Origin: CAADGU01 sp035444285
Lineage (GTDB): Bacteria; Chloroflexota; Anaerolineae; Promineifilales; Promineifilaceae
Assembly (NCBI GenBank): GCA_035444285.1
Contig: DAOMOK010000011.1
Coordinates: forward strand, 62,001-126,000
Direction of reading: 5' to 3'
Length of the DNA stretch: 64,000 nt
A program made the translations under genes and the position numbers. The notes under the pieces were generated by a model. That model worked only from the letters and a program-made list of their open reading frames with translations. It made no database searches and was not told the DNA's origin. Shown here in pieces: positions 18,307-26,634 of the stretch; within the stretch, counting starts at the first letter, position 1, and every line of letters starts with the position of its first letter.

Positions 18307-19579
18307 AATTTCGCTTCGATGACGGCCAGGCTTTGGCGGGAATTGACGGTATTCGGGTGTTGCGGGCCAAGCCGCTGTTCGCTGATGGTGAGCGCCCGGC
18401 GCATCAACCGCACCGCCGCCGCGTAATCCCCCTCGTAATAGGCCAATATCGCCAGGTTGTTCAGGGTGCTGGCGATGTCCGGGTGGTCTGGCCCTAGTGC
18501 TTTTTCCCGGATGGCCAGGGCGCGTTGGTAGTACGGCCGTGCCTTTCCATATTCAGCCCGGAATCGCAGATAGTAACCTATCCAGTTGCATAGAAATGCC
18601 AGCCGTTCCGTTTCTATGCCCTGCTCAGTCGCCAGGTCAGCAGCGGCAATCATGTGGGAGACTATCGTTGGCCCCTCTTCCCATTCGTGCAGCCGTGTCC
18701 AGTCAGGCAATACCTGGATAATCATTTCGACGGCCATTTCCGCCCACTGCTACGCCAGTTCCGGCGGCATCGGTCACGGGCCACCGTTTGCACCAGCCGG
18801 TGCAGCCGCAGCATCTCCCCTTCCCGCGCCGCCAGCCTGTCCATCTCAGCTTCCTCTTCGTTTGTAGTAGGCGATTCATCGCCTTCAACGGCAATAAATT
18901 GCCTGCTACGAACATGGCTACGAACGACGGGAACGCGGGTGCGCAAGAAGGCCAGCGATTCGGCGCGGGTGAAGGTGTCCAGCGGCAGGATGGCCTCCGG
19001 CCCTACCAGGCCGCCCCAGTTGGGGTTGCGGCTGGTGATGAGGATGTGGCCCCGCCCTGGGGCGCTGCCGTCGGTGGGCAGGTACGGGTTCAGCGCCCGC
19101 GGCGGCAGCTCGTCGGCATTGTCCACCAGCAGCAGCCACCGCCACCGACAGCGCAGCCATATCGGCTGCCAGGTTCACCACCGTGTCTGCCCGCAGCCAC
19201 CACACCAAGTCATACGCCGTTTGTGCGTCCGCCTGCTGCCGGTAAATGTATTCCAGCGCCAACTGCGTCTTGCCCACGCCGCCCAACCCGGTAATCGCCT
19301 GGCTGACGACGGCCGTGCCCTGCGCCCCGTTTAGCTGCGTCGCCAGCCGCGCCAGCCGCGCCAGCATCGGTTCACGCCCGGTAAAGTTCGGGTTACGGCC
19401 GCCCGGCGGCAGGTGGATGAGGGGGAAGTGGATCTCCGCTTTTGGTTGGGGGTGAGGTGGTGTTCGTGGATGTCTCGGCCGGCGATGTTTCGAGCGTTTA
19501 CCGTGCCACCGTCCATCGCGCTGCCCACAACGGAACTGTGAAAAGTGGGCTGACCAGTGGGTTCGGGGGTGCTTGGCAT
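18303..19579 (-). pseudogene. Broken STAND NTPase (NB-ARC/TPR) gene with NIAGRD motif
   Basis: The remains of a STAND ATPase can be followed through several frames. They start MPSTPEP at 19579 with an AAGGATG site upstream and have an early TVNARNIAGRDI motif. A frame change in a run of Cs near 19450 leads to NFTGREPMLARLA and the P-loop GLGGVGKTQLALEYIYRQ. Near 19140 a deletion joins the DMAALS segment to LLLVDNADELPP, a Walker B motif. HILITSRNPNW follows, then an in-frame REP insertion (18857-18913), a large deletion up to LRLHRLVQTVARDR, and another frame change near 18737. The end is a TPR segment (YYQRALAIREKALGPDHPD). The stop is inside a MITE. STAND proteins act as inducible signalling or defence switches; this one cannot be functional as a single protein. 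Confidence 0.85.
18857..18913. repeat. REP-type palindrome (GTAGTAGGCGAT family) inside the STAND pseudogene
   Basis: GTAGTAGGCGATTCATCGCC and its inverted partner GGCAATAAATTGCCTGCTAC surround a short loop. The same palindrome is intergenic at 44424-44479 and 57348-57401. Here it lies in coding sequence and is read in frame as RSRQFIAVEGDESPTTNE. Confidence 0.8.
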
Positions 19580-19735
19580 GGTACATCCTTTTTGTCGGGC
19601 GGTTGAAACCGCAGCCACAGAAGGCGAAGTCGGCCCTTCACAAGGCTCAGGGCAGGCTCTGCGCCGACTTGTTATCAGACTGCCAGACCGCGCAGGCGGT
19701 CTTCGCCCTGCGTCGCCGCGAATTTATTCGCCGGG

Positions 19736-20446
19736 CTAAAACAACAACTGCACCGTCTTGGCCAGCCCGGCCAGGATGGGCGCGGCCTTGAGGATGAAGG
19801 CGCCCGTTTTCCCGGCGGCTTCGGCTACCTTGCCGGCGCCGTCCACAATTTCGGTCATATCTTCCAGGCGACGGCTGATACGGCCGTTGCGCGGTTGTTC
19901 CGCCTGCACTTCTTTGACCACATCCTGCAAATCTTCGGTCAGGGTTTCTGCATCTTGTTCGGGGATTTCTTTAGCGGCAATCGCTTCTTGCAGGAGCGCC
20001 TGCAACTGTTTTAACTGTTCGGCAAACTCATCGCGGGTTTTGGGTTCGGGGCCAATGATGATGTCACGGCCGGCAATGTTTTGCGCGGTCAGAGTGCTGC
20101 TGCCAATGGCGGAGCCTGTCACCGCACCGTGAAAATGATACTCCACACGCTGTTCGGCCGGTCTATCCACCGGGCTAGTGGCTGCGGTTGAAGTTACGGG
20201 TGTTGTGGCGGGGGGCATATCGCCCATGCGCGCATGGGGCCGCTGCGCCTGGGCCTGGGCGACGACGGCGTCATACAGGCCATGCCGCTGTGCATATTGC
20301 ACCAGCGCCAGCACTTTGGCGGCACGGGCCTCGCCCCCTTCCAGGTCTTCGTAGGGAATGCCCAGCTCAAAACAGAGGCTACGCAGTTCACCTAAACTAA
20401 AATGTTGGTTGAGAAATTGGTTGAGTTGGGTGGCAGTTACCGCCAT
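19736..20446 (-). CDS. EAD-like domain protein with NIAGRD motif
   Basis: A 236-residue protein. Residues 1-70 form an EAD-like adaptor domain (FLNQHFSLGELRSLCFELGIPYEDL, then a basic helix and QAQAQRPH). A low-complexity linker follows, then HFHGAVTGSAIG and TLTAQNIAGRDIIIG, the same motif as at the start of the neighbouring STAND pseudogene. Next is a Glu/Gln-rich helical region (coiled coil likely), and the C-terminus is hydrophobic and alanine-rich (AAGKTGAFILKAAPILAGLAK), possibly membrane-active. By comparison with EAD systems, the N-terminal domain would bind a partner carrying the same domain type. It lies 157 bp upstream of the STAND pseudogene on the same strand. The effector role of the C-terminus is only an inference. 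Confidence 0.75.
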   Translation of the reverse strand: MAVTATQLNQFLNQHFSLGELRSLCFELGIPYEDLEGGEARAAKVLALVQYAQRHGLYDAVVAQAQAQRPHARMGDMPPATTPVTSTAATSPVDRPAEQRVEYHFHGAVTGSAIGSSTLTAQNIAGRDIIIGPEPKTRDEFAEQLKQLQALLQEAIAAKEIPEQDAETLTEDLQDVVKEVQAEQPRNGRISRRLEDMTEIVDGAGKVAEAAGKTGAFILKAAPILAGLAKTVQLLF

Positions 20447-20653
20447 GATCGTCCTCCATTGTTATTGGTTTTGGCAACGGGGCTAATGATAACATGGAAT
20501 GGGGGAAAATGGGCAATGGGCAATGGTCATGGGTCAATGAGTGAGTATACTGTAACTTGTCACCCCTTCACCTGCTCACCTGCTCACCCCCACACCTGCT
20601 CACCCCTCATCCCATTGCCCGCCCTGGTTTAGTTGTGATACACTCCCGCCGTG

Positions 20654-20830
20654 ATGGGTATGTACCTTCCCGTGTGGCCCCTGGTCATTGAATTGGGTGA
20701 CTTTACCATTCGCAGCGCCACGCCACTCCGCGACGTGTTGTGGTTTGTGACGGGGTTGTTGCTGCTGACGGTGTTGTCTACGGCCGTACTCTGGTGGAAT
20801 CGCCGTGCCCAAAAAGACCCATTTGTTTAA
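20654..20830 (+). CDS. Small single-span membrane protein (candidate)
   Basis: A 58-residue open frame starting MGMYLPVWPLVIELGDF. It has one convincing membrane helix (VLWFVTGLLLLTVLSTAVLWW), followed by a positively charged end (NRRAQKDPFV). No ribosome binding site is seen; GTTGTGATACACT about 20 bases upstream resembles an extended -10 element, so the message might be leaderless. It lies 140 bp before efp on the same strand. A real but very small gene is plausible; the evidence is the hydrophobic pattern and clean ending only. Confidence 0.4.
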   Translation: MGMYLPVWPLVIELGDFTIRSATPLRDVLWFVTGLLLLTVLSTAVLWWNRRAQKDPFV

Positions 20831-20970
20831 TTGAAAATTGAAAAACTGGATGATCCGCGAAGGATGCGAGGGTGCGCGGATACGCGCGGACGCGAAAAAA
20901 TATCTGCGCCTCCGCCCATTCCTAATTCATAATTCCTAATTCATAATTTGTTAGAGGAGCGTGTACCAAC

Positions 20971-21528
20971 ATGATTGATGTCAACCAATTACGCCGTGGT
21001 GTGAGTTTTACACACGATGGCAACCTGTATAAAGTGACCGAATACAGCCACAACAAACCGGGCCGGGGCAAAGCCACCATCCGCGTCAGCGTGAAGAATT
21101 TGCGCACCGGTTCCAATTTGCAGATCACCTTTAGCTCTGGCGACCGGGTGGAAGATATTCGCCTGGACAAAGAGACTTTCCAGTTTTTGTATGATGACGG
21201 TGAGTTTTATGTGTTTATGAATACGGCCACGTATGAACAAAAACAACTGCCTCATTCGGTGATGGAAGGTGATCACTATTTCCTGATTGACAATATGGAA
21301 CTGGAATTATTGTCGTATGAAGGGGAAGTGCTGGATTATATTCTGCCGAAGACGATGGAGTTTGATGTGGTAGAGGCGGAGAATGCGGTGGCAGGGGATA
21401 CGGCTACCGGTTCCACCAAAGAGGTGCGCACCCAAACGGGGCTGAAGGTAAAAACGCCGCTATTTGTCAATATCGGCGACCGCATCAAGGTGAACACAGA
21501 GACGAGCGAATATATTACGCGGGCGTAA
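20971..21528 (+). CDS. efp: Elongation factor P
   Basis: A 185-residue EF-P with all three OB-like domains. EF-P enters the ribosomal E site and rescues stalling at proline runs. The tip loop of domain I reads HNKPGRGKATIRV, so the residue that reaches the peptidyl-transferase centre is arginine (Arg32), not the lysine of the E. coli and Bacillus type. No modification enzyme (EarP, EpmA/B or YmfI-like) is seen in the window. The start ATG has GAGGAGCG 11-18 bases upstream. A strong terminator built of two ACGGCCGT octamers follows the gene. Confidence 0.95.
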   Translation: MIDVNQLRRGVSFTHDGNLYKVTEYSHNKPGRGKATIRVSVKNLRTGSNLQITFSSGDRVEDIRLDKETFQFLYDDGEFYVFMNTATYEQKQLPHSVMEGDHYFLIDNMELELLSYEGEVLDYILPKTMEFDVVEAENAVAGDTATGSTKEVRTQTGLKVKTPLFVNIGDRIKVNTETSEYITRA

Positions 21529-21584
21529 TGGTAATTGGGTCATTGAACCGGTCAATCACCCAATTACCCATTTACTTCATTACA

Positions 21585-21614
21585 AAAAACACGGCCGTAC
21601 ACGGCCGTGTTTTT
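21585..21614 (+). terminator. Rho-independent terminator of efp built from two ACGGCCGT octamers
   Basis: AAAACACGGCCGT, a two-base spacer and ACGGCCGTGTTTT give a 13-bp perfect stem followed by TTTTTG. Each arm is itself the genome-wide octamer. Confidence 0.85.
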
Positions 21615-21713
21615 GTTTCCCCCAAATGGGGCAATTTGCCCCTTGCCACCTGTATGGCGAGTATGTTATAGTTGCCACGATTACGTTATGTCAAACTTTT
21701 GGCAGAGGGGCAA

Positions 21714-21753
21714 CCTCCCGCAGGTTTCCATAGTTCCCCAAACCTGCGGGAGG
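21714..21753. repeat. Perfect 14-bp inverted repeat upstream of the LysM gene
   Basis: CCTCCCGCAGGTTT and its exact reverse complement AAACCTGCGGGAGG are separated by 12 bases. It lies about 40 bp before the LysM gene start and is probably a REP-type palindrome or a 5' leader hairpin. Confidence 0.7.
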
Positions 21754-21793
21754 TGCATCCACAATTGGCATAGAATAAGGAGGAAAGAAAAAC

Positions 21794-22276
21794 ATGCGTT
21801 CCCTGAAATGGCGACAATGGGGGCTTTTGTTGGTGATGGGGCTGCTGCTGCTGGGTGTGACGACGGCCGTAAGCGCCGCTCCCCCTGAAAACACAGCCGC
21901 GCAGCAATTTACCGGCTTCTACTACACCGTGCAGTGGGGCGACAGCCTGTCGCAGATTGCCGTGCGTTATGGCACCACCATGCAGGCCATCATGCTGGCC
22001 AACCCCTGGGTGGTGAACCCCAATCTCATTTATGCCGGGACGGTGTTGTTCATTCCCACCGGCGTACCTGGCGTCATCCAACCACCCGGCGGCGGCAATC
22101 CTACGCCCGCGCCGCCTGCCCAGAGTGGCTGCCGTTATTACCACACCATCCAGTGGGGCCAAAATCTGATCCAGATTGGCAATATGTATGGCGTCAGCCC
22201 CTTTGCCATTGCCGAAAGAAACCAGATTTATAACCTGAACCGTATTTATGCCGGGCAGGTGTTATGTATTCCGTAA
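21794..22276 (+). CDS. Secreted protein with two LysM domains
   Basis: A 160-residue protein with an N-terminal signal segment (GLLLVMGLLLLGVTTAVSA). Two LysM domains follow, at about 40-87 (YYTVQWGDSLSQIAVRYGTT, ending in LFIP) and 114-160 (HTIQWGQNLIQIGNMYGVSP, ending in VLCIP), joined by a proline-rich linker. LysM domains bind peptidoglycan or chitin-like glycans, so it is expected at the cell wall. No catalytic domain is present. The ribosome binding site AAGGAGGAAAG is very strong. Confidence 0.9.
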   Translation: MRSLKWRQWGLLLVMGLLLLGVTTAVSAAPPENTAAQQFTGFYYTVQWGDSLSQIAVRYGTTMQAIMLANPWVVNPNLIYAGTVLFIPTGVPGVIQPPGGGNPTPAPPAQSGCRYYHTIQWGQNLIQIGNMYGVSPFAIAERNQIYNLNRIYAGQVLCIP

Positions 22277-22279
22277 AGG

Positions 22280-22352
22280 GTGAGATTGGAGATTGGAGAT
22301 TGGGAGATCAATAATCTCCTCATCTTTAATCTCCTAATCTCTAATCTCCCAA
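22280..22352. repeat. Family A heptamer array between the LysM and methyltransferase genes
   Basis: GGAGATT words are followed by AATCTCC words. The array could be read as an N-terminal extension of the methyltransferase (starting GTG at 22280, encoding residues such as LEIGDWEINNLL), but that peptide is only repeat DNA. Confidence 0.8.
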
Positions 22353-22357
22353 CCCCT

Positions 22358-23119
22358 TTGTACAACCAAATTGCTGATTATTACGATTTAACTCATGCCC
22401 ACCTGACGGAGGACATCCCGTTTGTGTTGGCGCTGGCGCGGCAGGCGCAGGGGCCGGTGCTGGAATTGGGCTGTGGCAGTGGGCGGCTGCTACGGCCGTT
22501 GGCCCAGGCAGGCGTCACGGTGACGGGTCTGGACAATTCGCCGGCGATGTTGGCGCGGGCCAGAGAGCGGTTAGCACAAGAGCCAGCGGCCGTGCAAACC
22601 CGGGTGACGCTGGTGGAAGGAGATATGACGGGGTTTGTGGTGAACGGCCGTTTCCCCCTCATCCTCATCCCCTACAACACCTTCATGCACCTGGATAGTG
22701 CCCAGGCATTGGCCTGCTTGAAACAGGCCAGACGCCATCTCCCGGCGGGCGGGCAGCTTTTTATAGACCTGGCAAATCCCTTCACTGTGGCCGACACACC
22801 TGATGACCATCTGCTCAGCCTGGAGAATGTGTTAACCGATCCGGACACGGGTGATGTGGTCGTGCATCTGGCGGCGAACCAAGTGGATACGGCCGGGCAA
22901 ATCTTGCATATTACCTGGCTATATGACCGCTCCCCCGCCGCCGGCGGTTCCGTCCACCGCACCATCGCCCAGGCCACCTACCATTACCACTACCCGCATC
23001 AGATGGAATTGCTGCTGCAAGAAGCTGGTTTTACACGGCTCACATTGGGGGGAGGTTACGATGAATCGCCCTTTGCTGAGGAAAGTGCGCGGTTATTGGT
23101 GTTGGCCGAGGTGGCGTGA
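22358..23119 (+). CDS. Class I SAM-dependent methyltransferase
   Basis: A Rossmann-fold methyltransferase of about 253 residues. The SAM-binding motif I is VLELGCGSGRLLRPL, followed by the acidic end of strand 2 (TGLDNSPAMLARA), EGDMTGF and FIDLANPF. The substrate is unknown. The start chosen is TTG at 22358 (MYNQIADYYDL), where the conserved domain begins; the longer frame from GTG at 22280 is translated repeat DNA. No good ribosome binding site is visible, so the start is uncertain. Confidence 0.85.
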   Translation: MYNQIADYYDLTHAHLTEDIPFVLALARQAQGPVLELGCGSGRLLRPLAQAGVTVTGLDNSPAMLARARERLAQEPAAVQTRVTLVEGDMTGFVVNGRFPLILIPYNTFMHLDSAQALACLKQARRHLPAGGQLFIDLANPFTVADTPDDHLLSLENVLTDPDTGDVVVHLAANQVDTAGQILHITWLYDRSPAAGGSVHRTIAQATYHYHYPHQMELLLQEAGFTRLTLGGGYDESPFAEESARLLVLAEVA

Positions 23120-23129
23120 CGGCCGTACA

Positions 23130-23324
23130 TCAGCCACAAACACCCAGGCCAGAGGTAGGGAATGGCAAGTTTTCTTCGCCATGAATTTTCAGCCACTCCT
23201 CAACGACTTTACATAATTCTTCATAAACCTCAATTTCATTGTTACCATGGACGCCACCCAGCATCAGCCCTGGGCAGCGGTCCACGTAACATTGATCTTC
23301 CTCACTCCACTCGACAATTTTCAA
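23130..23324 (-). CDS. HicB-like antitoxin with damaged start
   Basis: A 64-residue protein beginning LKIVEWSEEDQCYVDRCPG, with GGVHGNNEIEVYEELCKVVEEW. This is typical of small HicB/DUF1902-type antitoxins that bind a HicA toxin. Homologues usually start M-N-D-R-x-LKIVEW. Here the DNA reads ATGAACTGATCGGCATTTG, consistent with one extra T after ATGAAC, which would put the normal start out of frame and leave TTG at 23324 as the only start. No intact hicA is present; the 60 bp upstream contain only a short broken frame ending VKQAIEEAAQ. It is probably an orphan or decaying antitoxin. Confidence 0.6.
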   Translation of the reverse strand: MKIVEWSEEDQCYVDRCPGLMLGGVHGNNEIEVYEELCKVVEEWLKIHGEENLPFPTSGLGVCG

Positions 23325-23387
23325 ATGCCGATCAGTTCATTTCATTGTGCTGCTTCCTCAATCGCCTGTTTTACTCAACCAACATTG

Positions 23388-25595
23388 TCAGGCCATTTGG
23401 AATTTGAGATTGTGTTCACCCGTGTCTATGATGATCACGGTTGTGCCCCCCTCCTTACGCTCTTGTGTCAACAAATAATCAGCCAGGGGTTCACGCAGGA
23501 AACGGGCAATGATGCGGCGCAACGGCCGTGCCCCATACTGCGGCTCGTTGTTTTGGGCCAGCAGCCACGTTTTTGCTCCTGGCGTCAGCGCCAGTTCCAA
23601 CCCCTGTTCTTTGGCCAGCTTCACCTCTTTGTGCAACATCAGGTCTAAAATTTTAGCCAGATGATCACCGGACAACTGGTGGAACATCACCACCTCATCA
23701 ATGCGGTTCAAAAACTCGGGCCGGAAGAAGCGGTGAACTTCGCCCATCACCAGGTCCCGCTCCCGTTCACCGATAATGGGCACCATCATGTGTGGCGACC
23801 CCAGATTGCTGGTCATAATCACCACTGTTTCGCTGAACAGGGCGGTGTTGCCCTGGCTGTCCGTCAGCCGCCCCTCTTCCAGCACTTGCAGCAGCACATC
23901 AAAAACGCGCTGGTGGGCCTTTTCCACCTCATCGAACAGGACAACGGTATACGGCCGTTCGCGCACAAAATTCGTCAGCCGTCCGCCCCCTTCAAAACCC
24001 ACATAACCCGGCGGCGCGCCAATCAGCTTGTTGACGCTGGCCTCCTCCTGGTATTCGCTCATGTCTAGCACCAACATCGCCTGCTCCGTGCCAAACATGA
24101 ATTCGGCCAGCGCCTTAGCCAGTTCCGTCTTGCCCACACCGCTCGGCCCCAGAAAGAGGAAGGAGCCAATCGGCCGTTTCTTGTCACGCAGGCCCACCCG
24201 CGCCGTTTTTACCGCCCGGCTGACGGCCAGCACCGCCTCCTCCTGGCCGATGAGTCGTTGGTGCAAATGTTCCACCATGCTGGCGTATTTGCCCTTTTCA
24301 TCCTCCGTCAATTTGGTGATGGGGATGTTGGTCATTTGGGCGGCGGCCTGCATCACATCTTCGGCGTCCAGACGGCCGTTGGGCTGCACGCCCGGATAAG
24401 CGGCCTGTGAACTGGACATAGCCATGCGCACCAATGCGCAGGCGCGGTCAGCCAGCCGCACCGCCGATGCGGGCAGGGCAATGGTCTGGATGTATTGGTT
24501 GGCAAGCTGCACGGCCGTTTCCAATGCCGCCAGGGTCACTTCCACTTCATATTCCTGCTCCAACCGCTGCTTGTGGAAGTTGAGCATAGCAACGGTTTCT
24601 TTGGTCGTAGCCGGGGGCACGTCCAGCCGGTTGCTGTGCTGGCGAATCAGGTCATGCTGGCGCAGCCGGTCATATTCGCCCGGCGTGGTGGTGCCTATGA
24701 CGATTTGTTCGTTGTTCAGCAGCGCCTTGTGCAGTTCACGACTCACGCCTTCGGGGAACTGCTGACGCAGCCGGTCGGCAAAAAAACGTTCGATGCCCGG
24801 CACCAGCAAGATGCCGCCGCTGGCCCGGCGCAGCCCGGCGCGCACGGCTGCCAGTGGATTTTCCAGCAGCGCCGATTCGTTAATCTGCACCACCGAGCGG
24901 AAACTGCCCGCGCCGTTGCCCTCGGCCAACTGCTGCGCCAGGCTGTAAACGAGGGTGCGTTTGCCCGCTCCCTCTGGCCCCACCAGGATGACGTGCCCTC
25001 GCTGCACCAGCGCCAGCAAGCTGTTCAGGTCGCGCAAAAGTTCCTGCCGTTCGTAGAAGGGCGGGGCGCTGCCTTTTTTGGCCTCTTCGATGAAATCCTG
25101 GATGACGGCCGTGCCATCTTGTGCCACCGATTCAAGCAAGGCGATCACGGCCGTGCCCGTGACCCCTATGCGCTGCAAAGCACCATACGTGGTCACGTTG
25201 GACTGGGCCATGGCTGCCAGAGCGTGGCCGCTGCCCATCTTTAACTCATCCCGCGCCTGGGCAATAGAGAGACCTTCGTCCAGTACCACCAGCATCTCGT
25301 CTGCCAGACGGGCATCTTTGCCAAAATCATCGGTGAAATTGAACTTCGCGTCTCGTCCCTGGCTGGTGCGCGCCATTTGCTCCACCCGCCGCGTCAGATC
25401 ATCCAGGTCAAAACCGCGTTCCTGCTGCAACCGGCTGAGAATCTGGTACGCGCCACATTTGGGATCATCCAGAAAGACGCGCAGCAGCAGTTGCGGCGTC
25501 AGATATTGCAGACGATACTCTTTCATTTTACCGGCGGCGGTCGTTAACAGTCGCGCCAGTTCGGGGGTGGGGATGTTTGGGTTGAGGGTGTCCAT
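23388..25595 (-). CDS. Clp/Hsp100-family ATPase with degenerate first nucleotide domain
   Basis: A 735-residue ClpA/ClpB/ClpC-type AAA+ protein. The second ATPase domain is intact: Walker A GPSGVGKTELAKAL near residue 480, Walker B VVLFDEVEKAH, sensor SNLGSP and the RPEFLNRIDE arginine region. The first domain is unusual. The Walker A reads GPEGAGKR (206-213) without the normal Thr/Ser after GK, and the expected Walker B aspartate-glutamate is replaced (ILLVPGIERFF). The N-terminal about 165 residues look like a diverged Clp-N domain. No long ClpB middle domain and no obvious ClpP-binding loop is seen. It may work as an unfoldase powered by one ring only. It lies 18 bp after lipA on the same strand. 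Confidence 0.85.
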   Translation of the reverse strand: MDTLNPNIPTPELARLLTTAAGKMKEYRLQYLTPQLLLRVFLDDPKCGAYQILSRLQQERGFDLDDLTRRVEQMARTSQGRDAKFNFTDDFGKDARLADEMLVVLDEGLSIAQARDELKMGSGHALAAMAQSNVTTYGALQRIGVTGTAVIALLESVAQDGTAVIQDFIEEAKKGSAPPFYERQELLRDLNSLLALVQRGHVILVGPEGAGKRTLVYSLAQQLAEGNGAGSFRSVVQINESALLENPLAAVRAGLRRASGGILLVPGIERFFADRLRQQFPEGVSRELHKALLNNEQIVIGTTTPGEYDRLRQHDLIRQHSNRLDVPPATTKETVAMLNFHKQRLEQEYEVEVTLAALETAVQLANQYIQTIALPASAVRLADRACALVRMAMSSSQAAYPGVQPNGRLDAEDVMQAAAQMTNIPITKLTEDEKGKYASMVEHLHQRLIGQEEAVLAVSRAVKTARVGLRDKKRPIGSFLFLGPSGVGKTELAKALAEFMFGTEQAMLVLDMSEYQEEASVNKLIGAPPGYVGFEGGGRLTNFVRERPYTVVLFDEVEKAHQRVFDVLLQVLEEGRLTDSQGNTALFSETVVIMTSNLGSPHMMVPIIGERERDLVMGEVHRFFRPEFLNRIDEVVMFHQLSGDHLAKILDLMLHKEVKLAKEQGLELALTPGAKTWLLAQNNEPQYGARPLRRIIARFLREPLADYLLTQERKEGGTTVIIIDTGEHNLKFQMA

Positions 25596-25613
25596 ATGGG
25601 CAAAGCTCAGGTT

Positions 25614-26546
25614 TTAGGGTACGGCAGGATTGTGCAATGGTGATAACAAGGCGACCTGCTGGTCGGCGCGATAGCTGCTGCGGACGAGAGGGCCGGCTTC
25701 CACCCATTGGAAACCCATCTCCAGGCCAATCTGGCGCAGGGCGGCAAATTCGTCCGGGTGGTAGAAGCGGGCCACGGGCAGGTGTTGCTGGCGGTTGGGT
25801 TGCAGGTATTGGCCCAACGTCAGGATGTCTACGCCCCGGTCGGCCAAGTCTTGCATCACGGCCGTGACCTCATCCCACTCTTCACCCAATCCCAGCATGA
25901 TGCCCGATTTGGTCAGCACGTCCGGGTTCAACTCTTTGGCGTTGCCCAGTGTGGCCATAGCCCAGGCGTAGTTGTCTTGCGGCTGCACTTTTTTGAAGAG
26001 TCGGGGCACCGTTTCCACGTTGTGGTTCAGGATTTCCGGGCGGGCGTCCATGACAATTTGCAAGGCTTCGCGGCTGCCTTTGAAGTCGGGGATGAGGACT
26101 TCAATGGAGCAGCCGGGTTGCAGTTCACGGATTTTCTGGATGCAGAGGGCGAAGATGGGCGCGCCGCCGTCTTTGCGCTCGTCGCGGTTGACGGAGGTGA
26201 TGACCACATGGCGCAGGTTCATAGCACGCACCGCTTCGGCCACACGCTGCGGCTCGTCCCAATCCAGGGGCAACGGCCGTCCTGTTTTGATGTCACAAAA
26301 CGCGCAACTGCGGGTGCAAATGTCGCCCATGATAAGAAACGTAGCAGTGCCTGCCCCCCAACATTCGCCGATGTTAGGGCAGCGCGCTTCTTCGCAGACG
26401 GTATGCAAAGCTTTGCTGCGCATCAATCCTTTCAGGCGATCATAATTTTCACCGCTGGGCAGGCGCACTTTCAACCAGTCCGGCCGTTTGGGGCGAGCGG
26501 GCTGTTCTTCGGGGGTGGTGATGGAGTCTAGTTTTATCAGGTTCAT
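25614..26546 (-). CDS. lipA: Lipoyl synthase
   Basis: A radical SAM enzyme that inserts two sulfur atoms into octanoyl groups on lipoyl domains. Both clusters are visible: the auxiliary CEEARCPNIGEC and the radical SAM CTRSCAFC. The C-terminal serine motif is RSSYRA. The longer frame up to 26597 adds 17 residues encoded by a family A repeat (NSIPQSPNHSISQK), so the ATG at 26546 (MNLIKLDSI) is preferred. lipB lies just upstream on the same strand, with the repeat array between them. Confidence 0.95.
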   Translation of the reverse strand: MNLIKLDSITTPEEQPARPKRPDWLKVRLPSGENYDRLKGLMRSKALHTVCEEARCPNIGECWGAGTATFLIMGDICTRSCAFCDIKTGRPLPLDWDEPQRVAEAVRAMNLRHVVITSVNRDERKDGGAPIFALCIQKIRELQPGCSIEVLIPDFKGSREALQIVMDARPEILNHNVETVPRLFKKVQPQDNYAWAMATLGNAKELNPDVLTKSGIMLGLGEEWDEVTAVMQDLADRGVDILTLGQYLQPNRQQHLPVARFYHPDEFAALRQIGLEMGFQWVEAGPLVRSSYRADQQVALLSPLHNPAVP

Positions 26547-26552
26547 GGTTTT

Positions 26553-26634
26553 TTGGGAGATTGAATGATTAGGAGATTGGGGGATTGAATTCCCCAATCT
26601 CCTAATCTCCTAATCTCCTAATCTTATAATCTCT
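26553..26634. repeat. Family A heptamer array between lipB and lipA
   Basis: GGAGATTGG and AATCTCC words on both sides of GAATTCCCC form an inverted array. On the minus strand it encodes the last residues and stop codon of lipB (IIRLGD) and lies directly before the lipA start. Confidence 0.85.

Noticed and set aside
20600..20812. 70-codon minus-strand frame
   Set aside because: Composition is Gln/His-rich and it is antisense to the small membrane protein candidate; no start signal.
25707..26531. Plus-strand open frame of 274 codons
   Set aside because: Antisense to lipA, which carries all lipoyl synthase cysteine motifs.
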